This document shows positions 15,923 through 24,954 of a DNA stretch of 64,000 nucleotides, one piece after another. The stretch is from Burkholderiales bacterium. GTDB lineage: Bacteria > Pseudomonadota > Gammaproteobacteria > Burkholderiales > Burkholderiaceae_C. The notes beneath the pieces were generated by a model. It saw only the letters and a program-made list of their open reading frames with translations, made no database searches and was not told the origin of the DNA. The stretch spans positions 1 to 64,000 of the forward strand of contig JACPVA010000031.1 of NCBI GenBank assembly GCA_016191995.1, written 5' to 3'. Numbering within the stretch: the first letter of the stretch is position 1; each line of letters begins with the position of its first letter. Made by a program: the position numbers and the translations under genes.

Positions 15923-17914
15923 ATGATCCGCAAGCTGCTGCCCGCCCTCGCCGCGCTCGTCGCCCTCGCTGCGCTGCTGTGGGTCTGGCGCCCCGGGGAC
16001 CTGCAGGATGCGCTGGCCGACGGCCCGTTCCGCTCGACGGCCGGGTTCCAGCCCTACCCGCTGCCGATCGCGCACACCGACCGCCTGTTCGACATCGGCG
16101 TGGTCGACGCCGACGGCGACGGCCGGCTCGACATATTCACGTCCAACCACCACTTCCGCCAGTCGCTGCTGCTGGCCGACGGCAAGGGCGGCTGGCGCGA
16201 CGTCATCGGCGACTGGGGGCTGGACCAGAGCGGCGAGTTCCCGCTCGCCGAGCTCGCCTTCCTCGCGCCCAAGCCCGATGCGCCCGGCATCTATGTCTAC
16301 TGGTACGGCACCAACCTCGTCGTCAAGGCGCACCAGCTGGCGCAGGCCGGGCCCTGGCGCGGGTCGATGAGCGTCTACAGCGGCGTCAAGATCACCGGCC
16401 GCGAGGGCTTCGACGCCGAGGCGCACGAGTCGCGCGAAGGCCAGGTCGTGCGCACGCGCGTCGACTTCGCCCCGAAGTCCGACGGCATGCTGGTGCTGAC
16501 CCCCGGCAGCCAGGGGCTGCCGCTGGACTTCCGCTTCGAGGGCGGCGTGCAGCCGGCGCAGATCTTCGTCGGCCTCGGCAAGGTGCCGCCGAAGGCGCTC
16601 GACTTCTCGCTGGCCAACCGCGACCGGCACGGCATGGCCTGGGCCGACTTCAACGCCGACGGCGTGCTCGACGTCTTCGTCAACCGCGGCGCGCTCGGCG
16701 GCTCGCTGCGCGCCTTCCCGTCCGAGGTCACCGCCGCCGTGCGCGACGAACTGCTGCTCAGCCAGGGGCCGGGCCGCTTCGCCGACGCCGCCGCGCAGCT
16801 CGGCATCGAGAAGCAGGGCTGCTCAGGCCGGCACGCGATGTGGGTGGATTACGACGGCGACGGGCTGCTGGACCTGTTCGTCAACTGCTACGACCGCGAG
16901 AGCGTCGACGGCGACTACCCGAAGCAGCTCTACCGCCAGTCGCCCGCAGGGGTGCTGCGCAACGTCGCCGACGAGGTCGGCATCGGGCTGACCGACCAGC
17001 AGATGGCCAGCCTGCTGTGGCTGGATGTCGATGCCGATGGCGACCAGGATCTGCTCGCCTACCAGGAGGAGGGCCTGATCCTCTACCGCCACGGCGACGG
17101 TGTCTACCGGCGCGAGGTCGTCGCCCCGCGCCCACCCGGCGAAGAGCGGATCGTCGCCGTCACGCGCAGCGCGGCATGGTTCCACGACGGCAAGCTGGCG
17201 GCTGCCGACTACGACCGCGACGGCCGCATCGACGTCTTCTCCGCATCCAAGCGAGGCAACATGCTGCTCAGGAGCGAGGGCAAGGGCTTCGAGGTCGTGG
17301 ATCCGACGCGCGTCGGATTGCCCGCCACCAGCACCTACGCCGCATGGGTCGATTTCGACGACGACGGCCGGCCGGACCTGCATCTGTTTCCGCAAGGCCT
17401 GTATCGCCACACCGAAGCCGGCACCTTCGAGCGCACCGGCATCCTCGAGACCCGCCCCGACCGCTTTCGCTCGGCGATCGTGAGCTGGCCGGACCTCGAT
17501 GGCGACGGCCGCCGGGACCTGCTCGTCGCCCTAGACGAGAACCCCGACTTCGACCCCTGGTGGCAGTTCGGCAAGGCCGAGGCGCCGCGCTCGCGCTGGC
17601 AGGTGATGGCGCTTCGCAATGCCAGCTCGGCATCGCATCGCTGGCTGCAGGTCGATCTTCGCGGCGGCCCCGGCAACCCGCAGGGCGTGGGCGCCGTCGT
17701 CTCCGTCATCGGCGCCGACGCGGTCCAGGCGCAGCTGGTCGGCGGCGCCGAAGGCTCGTTCTTCTCGCAAGGCCACTACCGCAGCTACTTCGGACTCGGG
17801 CCGGGGCCTCGCATCGAGGCCCTGCGCGTACGCTGGCCCGATGGGATCGAACAGACCCTGCCCGCACCGTCCCCCGACCAGCGCATCGTGGTCGAGCGCC
17901 CGCGATCCCCATAG
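15923..17914 (+). CDS. FG-GAP/VCBS repeat protein with ASPIC/UnbV-like C-terminus
   Basis: The 663-residue product starts MIRKLLPALAALV with a signal anchor (about 4-22). At least seven calcium-loop repeats follow, such as DADGDGRLD, DFNADGVLD, DYDGDGLLD, DVDADGDQD, DYDRDGRID, DFDDDGRPD and DLDGDGRRD, typical of an FG-GAP beta-propeller. The last 100 residues (GNPQGVGAVVSV, then SQGHYRSYFGLG) match the ASPIC/UnbV domain that often ends such proteins. It is probably periplasmic or surface-exposed and may bind glycan or act in adhesion. It is divergent from the fusion gene, with a 183-base promoter gap. Confidence 0.85.
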   Translation: MIRKLLPALAALVALAALLWVWRPGDLQDALADGPFRSTAGFQPYPLPIAHTDRLFDIGVVDADGDGRLDIFTSNHHFRQSLLLADGKGGWRDVIGDWGLDQSGEFPLAELAFLAPKPDAPGIYVYWYGTNLVVKAHQLAQAGPWRGSMSVYSGVKITGREGFDAEAHESREGQVVRTRVDFAPKSDGMLVLTPGSQGLPLDFRFEGGVQPAQIFVGLGKVPPKALDFSLANRDRHGMAWADFNADGVLDVFVNRGALGGSLRAFPSEVTAAVRDELLLSQGPGRFADAAAQLGIEKQGCSGRHAMWVDYDGDGLLDLFVNCYDRESVDGDYPKQLYRQSPAGVLRNVADEVGIGLTDQQMASLLWLDVDADGDQDLLAYQEEGLILYRHGDGVYRREVVAPRPPGEERIVAVTRSAAWFHDGKLAAADYDRDGRIDVFSASKRGNMLLRSEGKGFEVVDPTRVGLPATSTYAAWVDFDDDGRPDLHLFPQGLYRHTEAGTFERTGILETRPDRFRSAIVSWPDLDGDGRRDLLVALDENPDFDPWWQFGKAEAPRSRWQVMALRNASSASHRWLQVDLRGGPGNPQGVGAVVSVIGADAVQAQLVGGAEGSFFSQGHYRSYFGLGPGPRIEALRVRWPDGIEQTLPAPSPDQRIVVERPRSP

Positions 17915-17985
17915 CCGGTCGACGAAGTCCGGCCCCGACCGCGGTCGACCCGCCGACAAGTCCGGCGCCTCATCTGCCCGACACG

Positions 17986-18666
17986 ATGATCATCTCGCAC
18001 ACGCACCGCTTCATCTTTCTCAAGTCCACCAAGACCGCGGGCACGAGCATCGAGGCCGCGCTCTCGCAGCACTGCTCGGGCGACGATGTCGTCACCGAGC
18101 TGGGCGACTACCGCCACAACCGGGACGAGAGCGGCAACTGGGTCCATCGCGCGATGAACGCCGCCGGCTTCGACCAGGAGGAGCCGGCGCTGTCGGTTCG
18201 CGACAAGCTCGGGCCGCGGATCTGGCAGGAGTACTTCAAGTTCAGCATCGCGCGCAACCCCTGGGACCGCGCGGTCTCGTCGTTCTCCTGGCACAAGCGG
18301 CGAAGCCCCAAGCCCCGCGCCGGCCTGTTGCACAAGCTCGGTCTCGCGGGCGACGAGATCGACGCGCTTCGCCCCGCCTTCGCCGAGTTCGTCCGCGACG
18401 AGCTGAAGACCAACGACCGCTTCTACCTCATCGACGGCGAGCTCTGCGTCGACTATGTCATCCGCTACGAGCAGCTGCAGCAGGGCTACGACGAGGTTTG
18501 CAATCGCATCGGCGTCGCGAGCAGCACGCTGCCGCGCCTGAAGAGTGGCATCCGCGAGGGTGGCCGGCACTATCGCGACTACTTCGACGCCGCGACGCGC
18601 GACCTGGTGGCGCATCGTCACGCGCACGACCTGCGCCTGTTCGGCTACGTCTTCGAGGAGCGCTAG
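17986..18666 (+). CDS. Sulfotransferase, family-2 type
   Basis: This 226-residue protein has FIFLKSTKTAGTSIEAAL (about 8-25) as its PAPS loop and FKFSIARNPWDRAVSSFSW as the 3'-phosphate site. The arrangement and the small size match bacterial members of sulfotransferase family 2. The ATG at 17986 lies 71 bases after the FG-GAP gene. Its stop is 3 bases before the next gene, an asparagine-synthase-like protein, so the two probably share an mRNA. The acceptor is unknown; the context suggests a glycan. Confidence 0.85.
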   Translation: MIISHTHRFIFLKSTKTAGTSIEAALSQHCSGDDVVTELGDYRHNRDESGNWVHRAMNAAGFDQEEPALSVRDKLGPRIWQEYFKFSIARNPWDRAVSSFSWHKRRSPKPRAGLLHKLGLAGDEIDALRPAFAEFVRDELKTNDRFYLIDGELCVDYVIRYEQLQQGYDEVCNRIGVASSTLPRLKSGIREGGRHYRDYFDAATRDLVAHRHAHDLRLFGYVFEER

Positions 18667-18669
18667 ACG

Positions 18670-20598
18670 ATGGCGGGAATCGCCGGCGCCGCGGCAGGCG
18701 GGCATCCGGCCGAACACGCCGGCCTGGTCGCCCGGATGGCGCAGCGCCTGGCCTACCACGCCGGCAGTCGCGCCGAGCATTGGCAATCTGCCGGAGAGCC
18801 TGCGGGACAGGTCGCTGTGTGCGGTGTCCGCACGAGCGAGACGGCGGACTCGCCGCGGCCCATCGTCGGCGATCGCACCGGGGTATGCCTGGTCCTGTTC
18901 GGCGAATGCGTGGGCTACGAGGACGAACGTCGCCAGCTCGAGCGCCGCGGCCATGCGTTCGGCGACGGCGCGTGCAGCGACGCGCTGTTCTGCCTGCGCC
19001 TGTACGAGGAGCACGGCCGCGACGCCTTCGCGCGGCTGAGCGGTTCGTTCTGCCTCGTCATCCACGACCCGCGCACGCGCGAGCTGCTGCTCGTCAGCGA
19101 CCGCCTCGGCTCGCGCCCGCTCTTCTACGGCACGACCGCCGACGCGGCGCTGGTCTTCGCGACCCAGGTGTCCGCCGTGCTCGAGTCGGCGCAGATCGCA
19201 CGCAGCCTGGACCGCGGCGCGATCCTCGAGTTCTGCGCCAACCAGCGCGTGTTCGGCACCAAGACCTATCACCAGGGGGTCGGCATCCTCCCGCCGGCGA
19301 CCGTGCTGCGCTACCACGACGGCCGGGTCACGCTCGAGCCCTACTGGCAGCTCCAGTACCGGCCGCAGCCGGGTTCGATCGAGGACTACGCGGACGAACT
19401 CGCCTCCACCATGCGCCGCGCCGTGCGCCGCATCACCGACAAGGGCCGGCGCACGGCGCTGCTGCTCAGCGGCGGCCTGGACGCGCGCATGATCCTCGCC
19501 GCCTCCGAGGCCGAGCTGAGCTGCTACACCTTCGGCGACTACGAGAATTTCGAGACCGAGGTCGCGCGTCGCGTGACCGGGCTCAAGGGCAACGCGTTCC
19601 ACTTCCTGCAGCGCGACCCCGACCAGTACGCCGCCATGGTCGACACCGCCGTCGAGGTCGGCAGCGGCATGCACCCGTTCAACCACGCGCACGCGCTCGG
19701 TTTCATCGACCGGATCCGCGGCGACTGCGACGCCATCACGCACGGCTACGGGACCGAGATCCTGTTTCGTGGCACCAGCCTGCCGCGCCGCAAGCGCAGA
19801 CTGCTGGGGATCGACCTCGGCCCGCAGCTGGACGACGGCTTCCGCGACGCCGACCTCCCGCGCCGCCTGCTGGATCGGGGTTACTCGCTGACCGGCAAGG
19901 GCATGCTCGAGCTGCTGACGCCGGCCGCGCGCCAGACCCTGGAGGACCGGCGCGCCGCGACGACGCGCGATCTCATCGAGGCGGCGCGCGGCCACACCGC
20001 CGGGCCGCACGATGCCTTTCTGTGGCCGGACATCTACTATCGCAGCCGCTTTCCGTCCTTCGTCTTCGAGCTGTCGATGCGGCCCTTCATCGCCGAACGC
20101 AGCATCGACTTCGACAACGAGATCATCGACCTGCACCTGCGCATGCCGGTGCAGGTGCGCTGCGGCAACGCGCTGTGGCTGCGCGCGATGGAGCGCCTGG
20201 ACCGTCGCGTCGCGCACGCCGTCACCGCCAACACCGGCTACTCGCCGTTCACGCCGCCGGCGCTCGTGTCGGCGCTCGACCGGGCCCGGTCGGCCATCGG
20301 CCTGCCGTCCAGGCGTGAGAGCTCGATGCGCGCCGCGCAATCGGCCTCGTCGCGGTCGGCCGATGGCCTGTCGCCGATCTCCTGGCCCAGGTTCGACAAC
20401 ATGATCCGCGAGAATCCGGCCATGCGGGCGATGATCGTCGAGACGCTGCACGATCCCGCGGCGCTGTCGCCCGAGATCTTCGACCCGGCCAAGGTCGACC
20501 GCCTCGTCGGCGATCATCTGGCCGGCCGCGTTCATGCCCGCGACGTCCTGTTCGCGCTGCTGACGCTGGGCCGATGGTGCAGGAAGTACGCCGCGTGA
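18670..20598 (+). CDS. Asparagine-synthase-like protein with both active sites altered
   Basis: The 642-residue product follows the asparagine synthase plan but begins MAGIAG where the enzymes have MCGIAG: the glutaminase nucleophile Cys2 is Ala. The rest of the Ntn domain is recognisable (RLSGSFCLVIHDPRTRELLL, then DRLGSRPLFY). The ATP loop reads SGGLDAR (267-273), with Ala where SGGxDS has Ser. It is therefore unlikely to make asparagine from glutamine. It may be a scaffold or ligase for an amide or phosphoramidate-type glycan modification, but this is guesswork. It is the second such protein in the window, and is unlike the first beyond the fold. Confidence 0.8.
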   Translation: MAGIAGAAAGGHPAEHAGLVARMAQRLAYHAGSRAEHWQSAGEPAGQVAVCGVRTSETADSPRPIVGDRTGVCLVLFGECVGYEDERRQLERRGHAFGDGACSDALFCLRLYEEHGRDAFARLSGSFCLVIHDPRTRELLLVSDRLGSRPLFYGTTADAALVFATQVSAVLESAQIARSLDRGAILEFCANQRVFGTKTYHQGVGILPPATVLRYHDGRVTLEPYWQLQYRPQPGSIEDYADELASTMRRAVRRITDKGRRTALLLSGGLDARMILAASEAELSCYTFGDYENFETEVARRVTGLKGNAFHFLQRDPDQYAAMVDTAVEVGSGMHPFNHAHALGFIDRIRGDCDAITHGYGTEILFRGTSLPRRKRRLLGIDLGPQLDDGFRDADLPRRLLDRGYSLTGKGMLELLTPAARQTLEDRRAATTRDLIEAARGHTAGPHDAFLWPDIYYRSRFPSFVFELSMRPFIAERSIDFDNEIIDLHLRMPVQVRCGNALWLRAMERLDRRVAHAVTANTGYSPFTPPALVSALDRARSAIGLPSRRESSMRAAQSASSRSADGLSPISWPRFDNMIRENPAMRAMIVETLHDPAALSPEIFDPAKVDRLVGDHLAGRVHARDVLFALLTLGRWCRKYAA

Positions 20599-20678
20599 GG
20601 CGGCAGCGCGCTTCACACCACCGCGCGCATCGGACAGGCCCGGGCGTGCGCGCCCGATAGACAGTCGAGGGTTCCCGC

Positions 20679-21011
20679 ATGCCCGTCATCTCGCCCCCCA
20701 TCCTCGTCGCCATCGGCATCCTCGCCACCGCCTTCGCGCAGATCCTGCTCAAGCAGTCGGCGCAGCACGCGGTGCTGACGACGCCCTGGGTCGGCTTCGT
20801 CGGCGTCGCCGCGGCGTCCTACGCGCTGTCGTTCCTGCTCTACGCGCTGATCCTCAAGCACTATCCGCTCAACAAGGTCTACCCGGCGATGACGGTGGCG
20901 CAGATCGTGCTGATCACGCTGTACGGCCTGACCGTCGGCGAGGTGGTCGACCTGCGCCACGGCCTCGGTTTGCTGCTCGGCGTGGCGGCGATCTACCTCA
21001 TCCTCGCCTAG
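20679..21011 (+). CDS. Small four-helix membrane protein (SMR/ArnE-like)
   Basis: The 110-residue protein is almost entirely four transmembrane helices with short loops (first helix ILVAIGILATAFAQILLK, last HGLGLLLGVAAIYLILA). The Gln-Leu-Leu-Lys in helix 1 and the motif NKVYPAMTVAQIVLITL resemble the EamA/SMR group. This includes ArnE/ArnF-type undecaprenyl-phosphate-sugar flippase subunits as well as EmrE. In a glycan cluster a lipid-linked sugar flippase role is the more likely. It starts 80 bases after the asparagine-synthase-like gene with a GAGG upstream. Confidence 0.75.
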   Translation: MPVISPPILVAIGILATAFAQILLKQSAQHAVLTTPWVGFVGVAAASYALSFLLYALILKHYPLNKVYPAMTVAQIVLITLYGLTVGEVVDLRHGLGLLLGVAAIYLILA

Positions 21012-21048
21012 CCCGGCCGGGCGGCAGTGGGCATCAGGGGCCGGCGAC

Positions 21049-22659
21049 GTGAGGGTGACGGTCGTCGGCGCGGGCGTGGCGGGATGTCATGCGGCGCTGA
21101 CGCTGCTCGAGCGCGGGCATGAGGTCGACCTGTGGGACGTCGGCCGCGACGACCCCGTGCCGGCACTGCCCGGCGTCGGCTTCCACGCGCTGAAGGACGA
21201 GCTGCCGCAGCCGGTCGAGCACTTCCTCGGCACCGACCTGCGCGCGCTGGTCCCACCCGTCGTGCCCGAGCTGCTGCGCTACCCGCCGTCGCGCAACTTC
21301 CTCGCTGCCGCCGACGACCCGCTGCTGGGCTTCGCGCACGACGGCTTCCACCCCTACGCGTCGCTCGCCACCGGCGGGCTGGCCAACGGCTGGGGCGCCA
21401 ACGCGCTGGCCTACGACGACGACGACCTCGCCGGCTGGCCGGTCTCGTCGTCGGAGATGGACGCTGCCTACCGCACCGCCTTCGCCCGCGTGCCGGTGGC
21501 CGGCCCGGCGCACGACGACCTGTCGCCGCACCTGCGCGGTGTGCAGGTCTCGCAGCCGGCGCTGCCGCTGAGCACGGCGGACCGCATCCTGCTGGACCGC
21601 TATGCCGCGCGACGCAGTGAGCTGGCCGCGCGCGGCATCGTGATCGGCCACGCGCGCATGGCCGTCGTCACCGACCCCGCGCGGCCCGACGCCTGCGACC
21701 GCTGCGACCGCTGCCTGTGGGGCTGCCCGCGCGGCGCGATCTACAACCCCGCGCGCTCGACGCTGGCCGCCTGCGCCGCACACGCGCGCTTCCGCCACCT
21801 GCGCGGGCGGCTGGTGATCTCGCTGGCCGCACGCGACGGCCGCGTCACCGCCTTGCGCTACCTCGACATCGCCACCGACACCGTCCACGAGCAGCCCTGC
21901 GAGCTCGTCGTGCTGGCTGCCGGCGCGCTGCAGACCGGCGCCATCTTCCTGCGCACGCTGCACGCGGCGCACCCGCACCTGCCTCCGCGGTCGGCGGCGC
22001 TGATGGATACCGCCGTCGTCAAGCTGCCCTATGTCTGCCTGCGCGCCATCGGCCGCCCGGCCGACGAGCGCAGCTTCCAGTTCAACCGCCTGCTGATGGG
22101 GCTGGTCGGCCCCGGCGGCCCCGGCGACGAGACCCCGCGCTACCTGCACGCCGAGCTGCTGCACCTGACCAGCCTCGTCTACCACCCGCTGATCGAGCGC
22201 ATGCCCTTCGACACCCGCACCGCCGCGCGGCTGTTCTTCGCGCTGCGCTCGGCGCTCGGCGTCGTCACGCTCTTCATGCCCGACCGCCCGGCCGACGACA
22301 ACCACCAGCTACTGGCCGACACCGGCGGCCGCTGGCCGCAGGTGACGCTGCGCTATCGCGAGACGCCGCAGGCCGCGGCCGCGATCGACGCTGCCGCCGC
22401 ACGCATGCGCGCCGCGCTGCGCACGCTGGGCTGCGTGCCGCGCGGCGTCGCGCGATCGCCGGCCGGTGGCGGCATCCACTACGCCGGCACGGTGCCGATG
22501 GGCGACGGCGCGCAGCGCTGCGGCGCCGACGGCCGCAGCAACGCGTTTGCCAACCTCTACATCGGCGACGGCGCGGCCTTCCCGACGCTGCCGAGCAAGT
22601 CGATCACGATGTCGCTGGCCGCGCACGCGATCCGCGTCGCCGGGGGGCTGCGCAGATGA
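21049..22659 (+). CDS. GMC-type FAD oxidoreductase with a Cys cluster
   Basis: The 536-residue product starts at GTG 21049. VTVVGAGVAGCHAALTLLERG is the FAD Rossmann motif. GGLANGWGANAL and GWPVSSSEMDAAYR match the GMC flavin region, and the C-terminus (IHYAGTVPMG ... ANLYIGDGAAFPTLPSKS) matches the GMC C-terminal domain. A striking insert, CDRCDRCLWGCP (CX2CX2CX3CP), looks like a single [4Fe-4S] or metal site. Related GMC enzymes in EPS clusters keep such a motif. It probably oxidises a sugar or lipid-linked alcohol. Its stop overlaps the next ATG (ATGA), pairing it with an SDR. Confidence 0.82.
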   Translation: MRVTVVGAGVAGCHAALTLLERGHEVDLWDVGRDDPVPALPGVGFHALKDELPQPVEHFLGTDLRALVPPVVPELLRYPPSRNFLAAADDPLLGFAHDGFHPYASLATGGLANGWGANALAYDDDDLAGWPVSSSEMDAAYRTAFARVPVAGPAHDDLSPHLRGVQVSQPALPLSTADRILLDRYAARRSELAARGIVIGHARMAVVTDPARPDACDRCDRCLWGCPRGAIYNPARSTLAACAAHARFRHLRGRLVISLAARDGRVTALRYLDIATDTVHEQPCELVVLAAGALQTGAIFLRTLHAAHPHLPPRSAALMDTAVVKLPYVCLRAIGRPADERSFQFNRLLMGLVGPGGPGDETPRYLHAELLHLTSLVYHPLIERMPFDTRTAARLFFALRSALGVVTLFMPDRPADDNHQLLADTGGRWPQVTLRYRETPQAAAAIDAAAARMRAALRTLGCVPRGVARSPAGGGIHYAGTVPMGDGAQRCGADGRSNAFANLYIGDGAAFPTLPSKSITMSLAAHAIRVAGGLRR

Positions 22660-23918
22660 GGGGCGATCTCTTCCCGCTGTGGCAGGTCGACCGGCAGGAG
22701 TACGCGCTGGCCTGCCGCCACCTCGGCGTCGAGCCGGTCGATGCCTTGTACGAGCGGCTGGTACGCCACCTCGCCGCCGCGCCCTTCGCCAACCCGCCGC
22801 CCACCGGGCTGGCCCGGCAGCTCGCGCGCCCGCCGCTGAGCGCGTTCCGGCTCGCGCGGCTGGACCAGGCGAGCCGCTGGTTCTTCCCCGGCCACCCGGT
22901 GCGGCATCTGCTGAACGCCGCGCTCGCGCTGCACGAGTGCCATGGCCCCAGCTACCGGGCACTGAGCCGCACCGTCACCGGCCCCGCCGTCTGGGGCGCG
23001 ATGGCCGGCTGGGGGCTGCGCCACCTCGCCGGCGCGGCGGTGACGCTGCCCTGGCTCGCCATGCGCGCCGCGGCATGGCTGCTGGCGCGGCCCTTCGCGC
23101 GCGAGGCGGACTTGCGCGGACGGCAGGTGCTGATCACCGGCGTCGGCCGCGGCCTGGGGCGCGACCTGATGCTGGAGTGCCTGGAGCGCGGCGCCGCGGT
23201 CGTCGGCACCGTGCGCACGCCGGATGCCGCGCGCGCGCTCGCCGCCGAGCTGCCGGCCGCGGCGCCGCTGCGACTGCTGGCGGCGGACCTGGCCCAGCCG
23301 GGCGCGCTGGCGGCGGCGCTGCGCGGCAGCGGGGTCGATCCGCAGGCTCTGCAGATGGCGGTGCTGTGCGCCGGCACCAAGCACGCCGGGGCCGACGCGC
23401 TCGACCCCGCCACCGTTCGCGATACGGTCCAGGTCAACCTGCTGGCCGGCGTCGAACTGGCGCAGTGGTTCACGGGCGATGGCGCCGGCGGCGCGCCGGG
23501 ACCGGCACCCGATCGCCGCGGCGCCGAGCCGCGGCGGCTGGTCGTCGTCTCCAGCATCGGCCGCTGGCACGGCATGCATGGATCGGGCGGCTACAACGCG
23601 TCCAAGGCGGCGCTGAGCATCTGGGCCGAGAGCGCCGAGATGGACCTGCAGCGCCGCGCGCCCGGCGTCTTCGGCGTCACCGTCGTCGAGCCGGGGCTGT
23701 TCGCCTCCGGCATGGTGCAGTCCGGCGGCGCGGTGCGCGGGCTGCTCGCGCCGCGCCGCCGCGTCGCCGCGGCGATCCTGGATGGCGCCGCCGCCGGCCG
23801 GCGCGCGATCCGCCCGCCATGGTGGTTCGCGGCCCTGACCTGGGGCGTGCTGCTCGGCGGGCGGCGCTTGCGTGCGTATCTGTTCGGCCGCGTCAAGCCG
23901 CCGGCGCCGCCCGCATGA
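22656..23918 (+). CDS. Short-chain dehydrogenase with an N-terminal extension
   Basis: The 420-residue product has an unassigned N-terminal domain of about 150 residues (helical, with a hydrophobic segment AAVTLPWLAMRAAAWLLA) followed by an SDR: VLITGVGRGLGRDLM (NAD(P) Gly motif), CAGTK, and YNASK with the catalytic Tyr and Lys preceded by VVVSSIG. The extension may anchor it or bind the partner. ATGA overlap with the GMC oxidoreductase suggests a two-step redox change on one substrate, for example an epimerisation through a keto intermediate. This pairing is inference. Confidence 0.85.
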   Translation: MRGDLFPLWQVDRQEYALACRHLGVEPVDALYERLVRHLAAAPFANPPPTGLARQLARPPLSAFRLARLDQASRWFFPGHPVRHLLNAALALHECHGPSYRALSRTVTGPAVWGAMAGWGLRHLAGAAVTLPWLAMRAAAWLLARPFAREADLRGRQVLITGVGRGLGRDLMLECLERGAAVVGTVRTPDAARALAAELPAAAPLRLLAADLAQPGALAAALRGSGVDPQALQMAVLCAGTKHAGADALDPATVRDTVQVNLLAGVELAQWFTGDGAGGAPGPAPDRRGAEPRRLVVVSSIGRWHGMHGSGGYNASKAALSIWAESAEMDLQRRAPGVFGVTVVEPGLFASGMVQSGGAVRGLLAPRRRVAAAILDGAAAGRRAIRPPWWFAALTWGVLLGGRRLRAYLFGRVKPPAPPA

Positions 23919-23980
23919 ACGCGCCGTGTCGTCCCCGAGCGCTCGTCCCGAAGCGCGACGCGCGCAGGGTCGTCCAGTGA
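23915..23980 (+). CDS. Putative 21-residue bridging ORF (copy B)
   Basis: This has the same geometry as 6480-6545: the ATG overlaps the SDR stop, 21 codons follow, and the TGA (23978-23980) overlaps GTG 23977, a likely start of the YdjC-type gene. The peptide begins MNAPCRPR. By eye the two 66-base segments share about three quarters of their bases, with mostly transition differences and compensating single-base shifts, so they look homologous. The peptide sequences diverge after residue 8, which could mean the nucleotide sequence is what is conserved. Expression is unproven. Confidence 0.3.
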   Translation: MNAPCRPRALVPKRDARRVVQ

Positions 23981-24954
23981 GTACGCCAGAACACCCCCCG
24001 AGCGCTGATGCCGCAGCGCGCCGCGCGGAGTCTCGCGCCTTGAGCGACGCCCGCGAACCCGCCTGGCTGATCGTCAATGCCGACGACTACGGCTATTACG
24101 GCGGCGTCAGCCGCGGCATCCTCGACGCCGCCGCGCAGGGTATCGTCACCGCGACCGGCGTGCTCGCCAACGCGGCGCGCTTCGACGACGACGTGCCGGC
24201 GCTGCGCGAATGCAGCGCGCTGGACGCCGGCGTGCACCTCAACCTGACCAGCGGCGAGCCGCTCGCCGCACCGATGCGCGCGGCGCTGGCGCGCTGGGGA
24301 GGGCGCTTCCCGGGCAAGTTCGCGATCGCGCGCGCGGTCGCCACCGGCGCCGTGCCGATCGCGGCGGTGGAGTCCGAGTGGCGGGCGCAGATCGAGCGCT
24401 GCCTGCGCGCCGGGCTGGCGCTGCGCTTCCTTAACTCGCACGAGCATGTCCACATGCACCCGCGACTGTTCGGGCTGGCGCAGCGGCTATGCGCCGCGTA
24501 CGGCATCGAGCACCTGCGCTTCACGGCCGCCACACCGGCGCCGGCGCGGACCGCCGCGGCGCGCGGCGCCGGTGCGCGGCTGCGCGGCGCGATCGTCGGT
24601 GTGCTGGCGGCGGCCGCGCGGGCCAGGCTGGACCGGCCGGTGGCGCGCTTCCTCGGCCTGGAGTGCAGCGGGCGCCTGGGCCGCGCCGACCTGGACGCGA
24701 TCGCCGCCGGGTTGCAGCCGGGCGAGGTGTACGAGCTGATGTGCCACCCGGGCCGGCCGGCGCCGGGCGATGTCGACGACGCCAGGCTGCTGGGGTATCA
24801 CGACTGGCAGGGCGAATTCGCGGCGCTGACGGCGCCGGGATTGCGCGATCGGCTGGCCGCGGCCGGGGTGCAGCTGATCGGTTACCGCGAGCTCGAGGTC
24901 GCGGGCGGGCGGCTCGTCGTGCGCGCCCCGGGTGACGCCGCGACAACAAACTGA
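23977..24954 (+). CDS. YdjC/ChbG-family carbohydrate deacetylase
   Basis: The product is about 325 residues from GTG 23977. Conserved sequence begins at WLIVNADDYGYYGGVSRGI, which holds the catalytic NADD motif. GVHLNLTSG and SHEHVHMHP supply the metal-binding His residues, and YELMCHPGRP completes the family pattern. ChbG deacetylates chitooligosaccharides, and HpnK-type members act on sugar-lipid intermediates, so this one probably removes an acetyl group from a glycan precursor. The start is uncertain; GTG 23926 and TTG 24040 are also in frame. Confidence 0.82.
   Translation: MSTPEHPPSADAAARRAESRALSDAREPAWLIVNADDYGYYGGVSRGILDAAAQGIVTATGVLANAARFDDDVPALRECSALDAGVHLNLTSGEPLAAPMRAALARWGGRFPGKFAIARAVATGAVPIAAVESEWRAQIERCLRAGLALRFLNSHEHVHMHPRLFGLAQRLCAAYGIEHLRFTAATPAPARTAAARGAGARLRGAIVGVLAAAARARLDRPVARFLGLECSGRLGRADLDAIAAGLQPGEVYELMCHPGRPAPGDVDDARLLGYHDWQGEFAALTAPGLRDRLAAAGVQLIGYRELEVAGGRLVVRAPGDAATTN

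Noticed and set aside
20595-20660. Another 21-codon frame starting on a stop codon (GTGA) after the second asparagine-synthase-like gene
   Set aside because: It ends 18 bases before the next start, has no similarity to the other two 21-codon frames and is probably chance.
22557-24077. Long antisense frame opposite the SDR and YdjC genes
   Set aside because: It is generated by GC-biased codon positions of the real genes and has no recognisable motif.
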